DNA of 33,749 bases, from assembly GCA_009776305.1 (NCBI GenBank), contig WRLY01000007.1:1-33749 (forward strand). Direction: 5' to 3'. Numbering within the stretch: position 1 is the first letter of the stretch; each line of letters opens with the position of its first letter. Positions 1-5,827 of this stretch are shown in pieces. Below the pieces are notes generated by a model. It saw nothing but the letters and a program-made list of their open reading frames with translations. It had not been told where the DNA came from and did not search any database. Origin of the DNA: Oscillospiraceae bacterium. Lineage in GTDB: Bacteria > Bacillota > Clostridia > Oscillospirales > Ruminococcaceae. Made by a program: the position numbers and the translations under genes.

Positions 1-142
1 CCTATATCCGGAACAATTATATGGGGAACTGACATCAGTGGGGCTTTCTTCAGCGGTGACTGGAATAGTTTCGCTTATGGCATGGGCGGGGCGACGGTTC
101 TGGGGTTGGAAGTTTATGCAGGGGCGGAGGTTGCTAATAAAG
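1..142 (+). repeat. Toxin neck repeat, copy 1
   Basis: This block matches 1254-1395 at 140 of 142 positions; the differences are at 93 (G/A) and 102 (G/A). Identity stops exactly after the codons for Ala-Asn-Lys, where the two toxin tips diverge. Copy 2 keeps an open frame upstream to 1173, so the real repeat is probably longer and copy 1 is cut by the window edge. Both copies read in the same frame, which would allow in-frame replacement of the tip by homologous recombination. Confidence 0.95.
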
Positions 143-486
143 CAATTCGTACTGCACCTAAAGGCAGAACAGCTCCCACAAGTAAAACGCCTGTCATCGG
201 TAGAATATCTGATTTAGAAATAGTCGGTATAAATGAATATAGGGTAGCAGATTTACTTCCAAATCAAGGCTCAATTAAAGCAAATTGGATACAGAATTCG
301 GGAGCATTAAGAACAATTATGAAAGAAGGAAACCCCATTAGAGATGTTTCATTATTTGACAGTGCTTTAGACCCAAGATTAGGAATTGCAGGAACAAAAA
401 ACGCAAATACTTTCTTGCATATGGAGAGAAATCTATTATATGACCATGGTTGGATATATAGCAATGGCTATTGGTATCCTTATTAA
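1..486 (+). CDS. Polymorphic toxin C-terminal tip A (5' partial)
   Basis: The frame is open from the first base of the window, so this is the tail of a longer protein, or a displaced tip, cut by the window edge; the Met at 82 is internal. Residues 1-47 form a Gly/Ala-rich neck (GTIIWGTDISGAFF...) that is repeated almost exactly at 1254-1395. After the neck the sequence changes completely into a roughly 115-residue domain with the pattern NWIQNSG...LR...G.PIRD and an end rich in aromatic residues (HGWIYSNGYWYPY). A shared neck with a variable tip, followed by a small gene with a strong ribosome site, is the layout of polymorphic toxins (RHS/WapA/LXG-type). I recognise the layout but cannot assign the toxic activity. 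The catalytic residues are unknown; the conserved-looking Arg, Asp, Glu and His residues are compatible with a nuclease, which is only a guess. Confidence 0.7.
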   Translation, partial: PISGTIIWGTDISGAFFSGDWNSFAYGMGGATVLGLEVYAGAEVANKAIRTAPKGRTAPTSKTPVIGRISDLEIVGINEYRVADLLPNQGSIKANWIQNSGALRTIMKEGNPIRDVSLFDSALDPRLGIAGTKNANTFLHMERNLLYDHGWIYSNGYWYPY

Positions 487-548
487 ATAAATGCGAAAAA
501 ATGCTTTCTTATTATTAACATTTCTTTTCAGTTAGGAGGGAATCTGTT

Positions 549-1103
549 TTGTGGGGAAATAGAAAAACATTTATTGAATTTACATTTAATTATTTTGGAT
601 TTCTGAAAGAGAATTATGATATGCACATCGTAGATACAAAATATGAAGAATGTATTAAATTTGAATCAAAAATCACATGGTTAGAATTATGGTACGATAG
701 ATATTCACTTTTTGTTGAAATAGGTACAAATGATGGTCGTTATCAAATATCGCTCTTAGAAATAATGCAATTTGTAATGGGAAGTGAAACTTCAGTTTCT
801 TATACTGCTTCTGATGATGAACGTCTTAAAAACGGATTGCAATTTTTATCTGATTTTGTAAAAACATATGCTCATAAAGCTTTGTTGGGTGATATTGATT
901 TTTTTAAAGAGATAGAAAAAAACAATGAAAAAAACAAAGAAGAAATAGGAAATAGGAACAATTTAAATTATATTGAAGAGCTTGCAAAAGCCGCTTGGGA
1001 AAAACGAGACTATTATGAGGTAATAAAACTTTATACTCCTATTTTAAAACATTTATCAGAAACACAAATAAAAAGATTAAATTTATGTAAAAAAATGATT
1101 TAA
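549..1103 (+). CDS. Candidate immunity protein for toxin tip A
   Basis: 184 residues, starting at a TTG that lies 8 bases after an AGGAGGG ribosome site (534-540); no ATG fits better. It begins 62 bases after the stop of tip A on the same strand. The protein is soluble-looking, Asp/Glu-rich and mixed alpha/beta in its first 120 residues, followed by a Lys/Glu/Asn-rich linker (about residues 118-138) and a short helical C-terminus with an Ala-Ala-Trp-Glu segment. There is no signal peptide or membrane segment, so it should act in the cytoplasm. The immunity role is inferred only from its place directly after a toxin tip; I do not recognise the family. The gene is AT-rich compared with the core genes further right, as is usual for such cassettes. 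Confidence 0.6.
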   Translation: MWGNRKTFIEFTFNYFGFLKENYDMHIVDTKYEECIKFESKITWLELWYDRYSLFVEIGTNDGRYQISLLEIMQFVMGSETSVSYTASDDERLKNGLQFLSDFVKTYAHKALLGDIDFFKEIEKNNEKNKEEIGNRNNLNYIEELAKAAWEKRDYYEVIKLYTPILKHLSETQIKRLNLCKKMI

Positions 1104-1172
1104 ATTTTTTATAGTATTAAAATAGCAGGGCTTATTAACCATGTACAATTGCAAAAAATTAAAAATAAATAA

Positions 1173-1697
1173 ACATACAGTATCGTATTTAACCCCGTTG
1201 GTACAGTCGATAGCAGTATCGCTTATTTCATGGAAGACCCGCTAATAAACAATCCTATATCCGGAACAATTATATGGGGAACTGACATCAGTGGGGCTTT
1301 CTTCAGCGGTGACTGGAATAGTTTCGCTTATGGCATGGGCGGGGCAACGGTTCTAGGGTTGGAAGTTTATGCAGGGGCGGAGGTTGCTAATAAAGTATCG
1401 GCGAATTACATAGGAAACAGAACTACTGTTCAATATAATGTTTCGAATAAAATTTCAAAACAAATGAGTTCTCGCGGTTGGACAAGTAGTACAATGGATA
1501 GAGTTATACAAAATCCCCATACTACCCGTGTAGCAATTAATAAAGCTACAGGGAATAATGCAACGGCTTATTATAATAAAGCAGGGGATTATATTGTTAG
1601 GGATAATATAACCAGTCAAATTATACAAATAAGCAAACTTGGTGATAAAAATTGGATACCAGATAGTTCAATTATTAATCCATATATACCTAAATAG
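1173..1697 (+). CDS. Toxin tip B, colicin E5-type ribonuclease (displaced cassette)
   Basis: The frame is open from 1173 after a stop at 1170. The first Met (1230) has no ribosome site, and the neck is a near copy of the one at 1-142, so this looks like a displaced ('orphan') tip rather than a self-standing gene. After the neck, about 100 residues read ...ISKQMSSRGWTSS..., then IQNPHTTR, a GNNATAYYNKAGDYIVRD segment and an end with W.PD. This spacing (rGWt, nP..t, gn.taYy..G.yvv.d, ivq.s, W.pd) matches my memory of colicin E5-related ribonucleases, which cut the anticodon loop of queuosine-type tRNAs (Tyr, His, Asn, Asp). The assignment rests on motif memory. Without a start it would be active only if recombined behind a full-length toxin gene. 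Confidence 0.65.
   Translation, partial: TYSIVFNPVGTVDSSIAYFMEDPLINNPISGTIIWGTDISGAFFSGDWNSFAYGMGGATVLGLEVYAGAEVANKVSANYIGNRTTVQYNVSNKISKQMSSRGWTSSTMDRVIQNPHTTRVAINKATGNNATAYYNKAGDYIVRDNITSQIIQISKLGDKNWIPDSSIINPYIPK
1254..1395 (+). repeat. Toxin neck repeat, copy 2
   Basis: Partner of the block at 1-142, with a spacing of 1253 bases. See copy 1 for the two differences. The copy encodes the same Gly/Ala-rich neck and switches to a different toxin tip right after its last base. Confidence 0.95.
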
Positions 1698-1713
1698 GAG
1701 GGAATTTAATTTT

Positions 1714-2001
1714 ATGGAAGATAGATTTGATAAAATATTTGAATCCGTTGTCATAAAATATCACGAAATGCGTCTTTATCGTTATAATGATGCTATAAGA
1801 GTTATTGATGAATGTGAAAAACGGCGGATAAAAATATTAGGGGTTGATTCTTTCAGATTATTACCAAATAAAAAGATTCAACCATTCATGGAATTTAGCC
1901 ATGACTACAGCGCATTAGCTATTCCTTTGACATGGAATAAAGCAAGGGGAGATATCTGTTTATATTCTCAAAAAGATTTGGTATTTGAAATAGTTTATTG
2001 A
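1714..2001 (+). CDS. Candidate immunity protein for E5-like toxin tip B
   Basis: 95 residues from the ATG at 1714, which lies 11 bases after AGGAGGG (1696-1702). The ribosome site overlaps the stop codon of tip B, so the pair would be translationally linked. A longer open frame to 1639 exists but has no ribosome site and runs inside the toxin. The protein is acidic to neutral and helical at the N-terminus (FDKIFESVVIKYHEMRLYRY), followed by the segment KILGVDSF and then PFMEFSHDYSA. Colicin E5 immunity proteins are of similar small size and bind the RNase domain by mimicking tRNA. Pairing with an E5-like tip makes this role likely, but I have no family-level match of my own. Confidence 0.65.
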   Translation: MEDRFDKIFESVVIKYHEMRLYRYNDAIRVIDECEKRRIKILGVDSFRLLPNKKIQPFMEFSHDYSALAIPLTWNKARGDICLYSQKDLVFEIVY

Positions 2002-2140
2002 AAGCAATGGGCAAAATGCAGGGATGGTTACCCATAGAATGTTTGTACCAAATGGAACAATGAAGGGGGTACCTATAAAACCATGATAATACGTGATTTT
2101 TTTGAAAATAGGATTAATGTTACTTGGACACTTCTATTAA

Positions 2141-2269
2141 TTTGTTTTGAAAGTTGTAATTCACATGCAAGATGGGGATTGTCCAGAGATAGTACTACCA
2201 CGCGAGGTAGTTGCTTTTTCGGCTACTATTAATGCAGAAATAGGTTTTGATATTTACTGTTATGAATAG
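2141..2269 (+). pseudogene. C-terminal fragment of a DUF4279-like immunity protein
   Basis: A 42-codon open stretch with no start codon at its head and a stop immediately upstream (2138-2140). It reads LKVVIHMQDGDCPEI, then LPREVVAFSATINAEI and ends IGFDIYCYE. This closely resembles the C-terminus of DUF4279-type immunity proteins as I remember them (hydrophobic strand, acidic turn, P.I.LP.EVV.F...I.AEI.FDIY). The N-terminal two thirds cannot be found in any frame of 2002-2140, so the gene is truncated or frameshifted. The rest of the 2002-2318 interval holds no other supportable gene. A third immunity remnant here fits a graveyard of lost toxin-immunity cassettes. Confidence 0.55.
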
Positions 2270-2318
2270 CTATAGATTTATATAAAGATGGATATTAATA
2301 ATACTTGTGGAGGGTAAA

Positions 2319-2594
2319 ATGAAAAAATATAAGAAGTATATTATATACGCTACAATTATCATAGGCGAAATGGCATTGTTTTCGTTAGTTTCTAAAATAT
2401 TAGATATAAGCACTCATAACACTTGGTTGGCTGATGTTGCGATTAATGTTGTATTTATTACGATATGCGTAATGTTATTTGGTATAGCAAAATCTAAGAG
2501 AGGCACATTTATATCTCTATTTATTTATTTCGTTATCTTTTTAAGTATAATAGTTAATACCATTATAACTATATCATCGTTTTTAGGTATATAA
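2319..2594 (+). CDS. Small membrane protein of unknown function
   Basis: 91 residues from the ATG at 2319, with GGAGGG (2309-2314) four bases upstream; the in-frame GTG at 2307 overlaps this ribosome site and is unlikely. The protein starts with a Lys/Tyr-rich head (MKKYKKY) and has three hydrophobic segments at about residues 8-25, 40-57 and 67-90, separated by short polar loops (ISTHNTW; AKSKRG). No catalytic motif is visible. It follows the toxin-immunity remnants, so it could be the immunity factor of a lost membrane-acting toxin tip, but it could equally be an unrelated accessory protein. The gene is AT-rich. A perfect palindrome at 2695-2720 lies about 100 bases downstream and may end its transcript. 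Confidence 0.55.
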   Translation: MKKYKKYIIYATIIIGEMALFSLVSKILDISTHNTWLADVAINVVFITICVMLFGIAKSKRGTFISLFIYFVIFLSIIVNTIITISSFLGI

Positions 2595-2694
2595 CCATAA
2601 ATTTTTAGGTTAAATCAGCGTGGAAATTATTTCTGCGCTGTCAATAAAGGTGAAAACTAACATGCGGTGCAGTATTAGATACATATTCGGCATA

Positions 2695-2720
2695 AAAAGT
2701 CGGAAATATTTCCGACTTTT
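2695..2720. terminator. Perfect 26-base palindrome, likely bidirectional terminator
   Basis: The two 13-base halves are exact reverse complements, with an A-run on the left and a T-run on the right, as in a two-way intrinsic terminator. It separates the toxin region from the integrative-element genes. The last TT is also part of a TTGACA at 2719-2724. Confidence 0.6.
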
Positions 2721-2780
2721 GACAGACTTTTTACAGACAAAATATCTACCATTTTTGGTACTGACTTTCCACAACGACCC

Positions 2781-2789
2781 TGTTATAAT
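2781..2789 (+). promoter_or_regulatory. Extended -10 promoter upstream of tandem terminators
   Basis: TGTTATAAT is a perfect extended -10 element (TG-N-TATAAT). No good -35 is seen at 17 bases, but extended -10 promoters do not need one. Transcription from about 2796 would run straight into two terminators (2818-2845 and 2877-2910) before the HTH gene at 2936, which suggests controlled readthrough. Confidence 0.55.
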
Positions 2790-2817
2790 GTTATTATGGG
2801 AATATTATAGGCTGAAC

Positions 2818-2845
2818 GCCCTGCTTTAACGAGCGGGGCTTTTTT
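2818..2845 (+). terminator. Intrinsic terminator 1 in leader of HTH gene
   Basis: GCCCTGC (2818-2824) pairs with GCGGGGC (2833-2839), including one G-T pair, and is followed by six T. It lies about 25 bases after the predicted transcription start and is followed by a block that recurs after terminator 2. Confidence 0.75.
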
Positions 2846-2876
2846 CATGCCCGAAAACCCGCAATAACAGGGCTTT

Positions 2877-2910
2877 AAGCACTAACGAATCAATTCGTTA
2901 GTGCTTTTTT
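2877..2910 (+). terminator. Intrinsic terminator 2 in leader of HTH gene
   Basis: A 14-base perfect stem (2877-2890 with 2893-2906) and a T-run to 2910, placed 26 bases before the HTH gene start. The sequence CTTTTTTCATGCCCGAAAAC follows both terminators (first at 2839-2858, again at 2904-2923), so the second terminator unit looks like a duplicated or modular attenuator. Confidence 0.8.
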
Positions 2911-2935
2911 CATGCCCGAAAACAGGAGGCAGACA

Positions 2936-3142
2936 ATGAAATTTAGGTGGACGAGCATTACCGAATCTGAATTTAAAAGGCTTGTTGAGCGTTGCAATTT
3001 TACGCCCGTTGAAATGCGGATTTTAGAATTACGCCGCAAAGGACATACGCCCGTCGCGGTATCTATGAAAATCAATTACAGCGAAAGGCAGGTTTTCAAT
3101 CTTTCAAATGATGTGTTAGAAAAAATCTTTAAGGAATTATAA
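2936..3142 (+). CDS. Sigma-70 region 4-like helix-turn-helix protein
   Basis: 68 residues from the ATG at 2936, seven bases after AGGAGG (2924-2929). An upstream in-frame ATG at 2912 lies within the attenuator repeat and has no ribosome site. Residues 20-65 form a helix-turn-helix of the sigma region 4/LuxR type (FTPVEMRILELRRKGHTPVAVSMKINYSERQVFNLSNDVLEKI), with the recognition helix around SERQVFNLSN. Small sigma-like HTH proteins of this kind are common next to xis and int in Firmicute integrative elements (for example orf7 of Tn916), where they drive or modulate element genes. That role here is inferred from context. Two terminators in its leader suggest expression by readthrough or antitermination. 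Confidence 0.7.
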   Translation: MKFRWTSITESEFKRLVERCNFTPVEMRILELRRKGHTPVAVSMKINYSERQVFNLSNDVLEKIFKEL

Positions 3143-3211
3143 CCGCCTTTGTTTTGTGCAAGTTTAACAAATTCGATTGCAGTATGATTGCAGTTTTTGA
3201 CGTGAATATGA

Positions 3212-3220
3212 TGCTATACT
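3212..3220 (+). promoter_or_regulatory. Possible extended -10 promoter for the GC-rich region
   Basis: TGCTATACT matches TG-N-TATAAT with one change. No -35 is found at normal spacing; a TTGAC lies only 12 bases upstream. A direct repeat of GATTGCAGT (3175 and 3186) lies just upstream and could be an operator. If active, it would start transcription at about 3227, at the head of the GC-rich non-coding block. Confidence 0.35.
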
Positions 3221-3226
3221 TGTTTT

Positions 3227-3660
3227 AACAACTAAATACCCGCATTTCAAGCACATTCGTTTACGGGCTTCTTCGGAAGAAAGCGACAGGGGAACGGCGC
3301 ATTTTGCGATAAACGTAATCCCCGAACTGCCCGACAGCAAGGGCAGACCGCCACGACCCCGCAAACGGTACAATGATACTTCTACCTTGAACGCCCTCAA
3401 AGCATTGGGTAGCCCGCTCGGACGAGGGGGAATTGCTCCGCTACTACGCTCGCACCGTTCACCGATAAATCGGCGAACAGTGTAACGATAACGGGGCAGA
3501 TTATGACACCGCGCTAACGGTGGCTTGAAGTGTGCCAACGTCAAGGACAGGAAAAAATGACGATTTCGGTAAATCAGCCTAACGGCTGTTAATATAAACC
3601 GAACGCAGAAAATACGGGCAGGGGTAGCTATGCTTATTTTTCCCTGCCCGTCCTTGTGCG
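3227..3660 (+). ncRNA. GC-rich region without a convincing gene; candidate structured RNA
   Basis: This stretch is clearly more GC-rich than the genes on either side and encodes no protein I can support. It holds many small hairpins: a cUUCGg tetraloop stem (CTTC-TTCG-GAAG near 3270), GCCC...GGGC near 3330, TTCACCGA/TCGGCGAA near 3460, ACCG...CGGT near 3520 and CAGCC/GGCTG near 3577. It ends with a perfect 10-base stem (ACGGGCAGGG 3614-3623 with CCCTGCCCGT 3642-3651) that lacks a T-run. A possible promoter lies at 3212. It could be a leader or antisense RNA controlling the zinc-ribbon/xis/int genes, a single-strand origin or transfer origin, or decayed coding sequence. The long open frames on both strands look like the by-product of GC-rich structure. 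Confidence 0.35.
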
Positions 3661-3713
3661 TTCGTAGCGCATTTATATATAAGGTATTCAATGAGAAAAG
3701 GAAAGGTGAGGAC

Positions 3714-3911
3714 ATGGCACACAAAAAAGAGGTTATAACATTATGCGCCATCTGTTACAGGCAGTTTCGGGATATGCCTAACCGAAAAATAATCCCCTCG
3801 AAACGAAAAACGCTTGAAACTTGTACATACTGCAATTTCCGCAATGGCAGGGATTACATTATTATAATAAAGAAAGGGAAAAGTAATGGAGAAACAAAAA
3901 GCCATAAATAA
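3714..3911 (+). CDS. Small zinc-ribbon protein of integrative element
   Basis: 65 residues from the ATG at 3714 after an AGGTGAGG ribosome site. Two Cys pairs (CAIC at residues 11-14 and CTYC at 37-40) have the spacing of a treble-clef or zinc-ribbon fold, followed by a basic C-terminus (IKKGKSNGETKSHK). The last 26 bases overlap the start of the excisionase gene, so they are very likely one operon with int. Short Cys-rich proteins in this position are seen in Firmicute elements but have no agreed function; DNA binding or a regulatory role is likely. Its long leader contains the 3614-3651 hairpin. Confidence 0.65.
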   Translation: MAHKKEVITLCAICYRQFRDMPNRKIIPSKRKTLETCTYCNFRNGRDYIIIIKKGKSNGETKSHK

Positions 3912-4113
3912 TAAAGCCCCGTCTTTTTACACAGTCGGGGATATACAACGTATTTTAGGAATCGGGCGTAACAGCGCGTATAAACTTGTAAGCGGGAAAG
4001 GTTTTCCCGCCTTTTATGTCGGAAATCGCATAATTATACCGACAGACCACTTTCAAACATGGATAAATCAACAAGCAGAGAAAAGAAAAGGGGGCGGCGC
4101 AAATGGCAAGTAG
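3886..4113 (+). CDS. xis: Excisionase-type helix-turn-helix protein
   Basis: 75 residues. The ATG at 3886 follows AAAGGGAAAA. Residues 14-60 show the short winged-HTH pattern of the excisionase/HTH_17 family: YTVGDIQRILGIGRNSAYKL, then a GFPAFYVGNRIIIP wing and a DHFQTWI helix, then a basic tail (EKRKGG). Such proteins bend DNA at the attachment site and steer the integrase toward excision. The gene overlaps the zinc-ribbon gene by 26 bases and the integrase gene by 11 bases, so all three are cotranscribed. It is complete. Confidence 0.85.
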   Translation: MEKQKAINNKAPSFYTVGDIQRILGIGRNSAYKLVSGKGFPAFYVGNRIIIPTDHFQTWINQQAEKRKGGGANGK

Positions 4114-5410
4114 CAGACGGGATAAGGGGGACGGTTCAATCCGTAAACGTCCTAACGGCTCATGGGAGGGTCGCTATAAGTATAAAAATGACTTAGGGCA
4201 GGAAATAACAAAGTCAGTTTACGCCCCCACACAAACCGAAGTAAAACGCAAATTAAAGGACTTAATAAAAGGGATAGAAACAGCCGAACAAGAGGACGGC
4301 ATAAAACCAAATGACCTTTTGCTTGGCGAATGGCTTAATATATGGCTTAAAGATTACAAAAAGAATAGTGTCAGCCCCGCAACATACGCCAGTTACCACC
4401 AAAACATAGAGCAACACATACGCCCCGCGCTTGGAAATGCGGAGCTGCAAAAAATTAAACCGCACCACATACAAAAGGTACTAAATGAAATGGGTCAAGC
4501 CACACCCGAAAGAAAAGCCCTCGCTCCGTGGACTGTAATTAAAGTTAAAAACATTCTTTCCGGCGCGTTCGAGCAAGCTATACGAAATCAAATACTGCTT
4601 GTAAACTCTATCAGAGCCACGGTTTCTCCAAAAATGGAGCAAAAAGAAATTCACATTTTGACAGACTATGAACAAAAAGAGTTTTTAAACGCTTGCAAAG
4701 GACACCGCTTAGAAGCCCTTTATACTCTTGCGTTGGCTACGGGAATGAGGCGGGGAGAAATACTCGCGCTTTCATGGGATAATGTAAACCTTAACACGAA
4801 AAGCATAATGGTGAAAAGTTCTGTTTCGCGGATTAAAGACCCCGATACCCAAAAGACGGATTTAATTTTTTCCGAGCCTAAAACCAAAGCGGGGCGGCGT
4901 TCCGTTCCTATAGTAGACAGCTTAATCCCCGTACTTGAATCCCACAAGGAGCGACAGGACAGCGAAAAGGCAACGGCAGGGTCGGCGTGGAATGAACGCA
5001 ATCTTGTATTTTGCTCTAATGTAGGCAGTATTATAGAACCTCGCCGAGTTTGCACTACAATGGATAAAATAGCAGACAAGGCAGGGCTTGAACACTTTAC
5101 CTTTCACGCCCTCCGGCATACTTTCGCTACCCGAATGTTGGAGGCGAACGTCCCCGCCAAAGTCGTACAGGACATTTTAGGACACGCCGACGTAACGCTG
5201 ACCCTAAACACATATTCGCACGTCATAGGCACGACGGCGCATGAGCAAATCGCCAAAATTAATGACCTTTTCGCTACAGCGGAAGAAAAACCGCCTAAAC
5301 CGAGTATACAGAATCGTATAGCAAAATCTAAGGAGCAGGGAAACAAGAAAGAAGCTATAGAAAAGACACAGCCGAGCCAAAAGAAAAAACGCGACGAGCC
5401 GGAACTTTAA
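4103..5410 (+). CDS. int: Tyrosine recombinase (integrase)
   Basis: 435 residues, full length for the Tn916/ICE class of integrases. The N-terminus (about 1-60) is an AP2-like arm-binding domain (GDGSIRKRPNGSWEGRYKYK). Residues 70-170 form the helical core-binding domain, and 180-380 the catalytic domain with R216 (TGMRRGE), H335 and R338 (HALRH), H361 (LGH) and nucleophile Y371 (NTYSHV). All catalytic residues are present, so it should be active. The last 55 residues are a Lys/Glu/Pro-rich extension. Its start lies inside xis. The gene ends 145 bases from the 3' end of tRNA-Thr, the usual place for the attachment site, and six copies of ACCCACTAT flank that tRNA as candidate arm-type binding sites. 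Confidence 0.93.
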   Translation: MASSRRDKGDGSIRKRPNGSWEGRYKYKNDLGQEITKSVYAPTQTEVKRKLKDLIKGIETAEQEDGIKPNDLLLGEWLNIWLKDYKKNSVSPATYASYHQNIEQHIRPALGNAELQKIKPHHIQKVLNEMGQATPERKALAPWTVIKVKNILSGAFEQAIRNQILLVNSIRATVSPKMEQKEIHILTDYEQKEFLNACKGHRLEALYTLALATGMRRGEILALSWDNVNLNTKSIMVKSSVSRIKDPDTQKTDLIFSEPKTKAGRRSVPIVDSLIPVLESHKERQDSEKATAGSAWNERNLVFCSNVGSIIEPRRVCTTMDKIADKAGLEHFTFHALRHTFATRMLEANVPAKVVQDILGHADVTLTLNTYSHVIGTTAHEQIAKINDLFATAEEKPPKPSIQNRIAKSKEQGNKKEAIEKTQPSQKKKRDEPEL

Positions 5411-5436
5411 AGGCGGAATATCGGAGCCTGTCCAAA

Positions 5437-5469
5437 CTTACCCACTATTTACCCACTATAGTGGGTACG
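5437..5469. repeat. Left cluster of ACCCACTAT repeats (candidate integrase arm sites)
   Basis: Three copies of a 9-base motif: 5440-5448 and 5451-5459 direct (11-base spacing) and 5458-5466 inverted. The last two form a 16-base perfect palindrome, ACCCACTATAGTGGGT. The cluster starts 27 bases after the int stop. It mirrors the cluster at 5677-5749 on the other side of tRNA-Thr. Confidence 0.8.
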
Positions 5470-5494
5470 ACATTTTGAAGATTTTAGAGAAATC

Positions 5495-5550
5495 AAAAAC
5501 CCGCATAAGCCCTGCGCCTTGCCATGCAAGCCGCTACTGTGCGGGTTTTT
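5495..5550. terminator. Bidirectional terminator between int and tRNA-Thr
   Basis: AAAAACCCGCA (5495-5505) pairs exactly with TGCGGGTTTTT (5540-5550); the loop contains a smaller CTTGC/GCAAG hairpin. With A-run and T-run on either side it can end both the int transcript and the convergent tRNA transcript. Confidence 0.7.
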
Positions 5551-5554
5551 GAGA

Positions 5555-5627
5555 AGCTCCCAATCGGATTTGAACCGATGACCTCGTCCTTACCAAGGAC
5601 GCGCTCTGCCGACTGAGCTATGGGAGC
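5555..5627 (-). tRNA. tRNA-Thr (anticodon GGT)
   Basis: Read on the minus strand, 73 bases fold into a complete cloverleaf: acceptor GCTCCCA/TGGGAGC, D-stem GCTC/GAGC, anticodon stem CGTCC/GGACG with loop TTGGTAA (anticodon GGT), five-base variable loop, T-stem ATCGG/CCGAT with loop TTCAAAT. The discriminator is T and CCA is not encoded. Its 3' end faces the integrase gene, as expected for a tRNA attachment site. A weak minus-strand promoter (-10 TATAGT near 5683-5678) may lie in the AT-rich part of the right-hand repeat region. Confidence 0.95.
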
Positions 5628-5676
5628 AAGCCAGTATTCATGCGGGTTTGCGGGGTTCTTAACTTTCATTTACCGT

Positions 5677-5749
5677 ACCCACTATAATTTTTTTGAAAAA
5701 AATTACGAAAAAACACTTTTGTAAAATAGTGGGTAAAATAGTGGGTAAG
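5677..5749. repeat. Right cluster of ACCCACTAT repeats
   Basis: Copies at 5677-5685 (direct), 5726-5734 and 5738-5746 (both inverted, 12-base spacing). Read on the minus strand the order of elements is the same as in the left cluster, but with an AT-rich stretch of about 40 bases inserted. An AAACCCGCAT box is also present in inverted orientation on both sides (5497-5506 and 5640-5649). The tRNA therefore lies between two imperfect inverted arms. Confidence 0.75.
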
Positions 5750-5827
5750 ATGTAAAAATACGAATTTCATAAACCTATAAACGCTCTTATAAAGCGAGTT
5801 TACGGGTTATTGTTGCTTAATGGAGCG

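Larger units (their letters stand above)
2781..5749 (+). mobile_element. Integrase end of an integrative element at a tRNA-Thr locus
   Basis: The HTH, zinc-ribbon, xis and int genes run in one direction toward the tRNA-Thr gene, the typical right end of an integrative element. No relaxase, coupling protein, replication or phage structural gene is present in the window. Either the rest lies to the left of base 1, with the toxin cassettes as cargo, or this is a remnant. The right boundary is not certain: arm-like repeats continue to 5749 and a half tRNA lies at 5828-5870, so the element may extend past the intact tRNA. The left boundary was not found, and no copy of the tRNA 3' end occurs in bases 1-5400. 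Confidence 0.6.

Noticed and set aside
2620-2829. 69-codon open frame on the plus strand
   Set aside because: It runs across the 2695-2720 palindrome and the promoter at 2781 and lacks a ribosome site.
3164-3751. 195-codon open frame on the minus strand
   Set aside because: It covers the GC-rich block and the start of the zinc-ribbon gene, has no ribosome site, and its Arg/Ser/Pro/Leu composition is typical for a by-product of GC-rich sequence.
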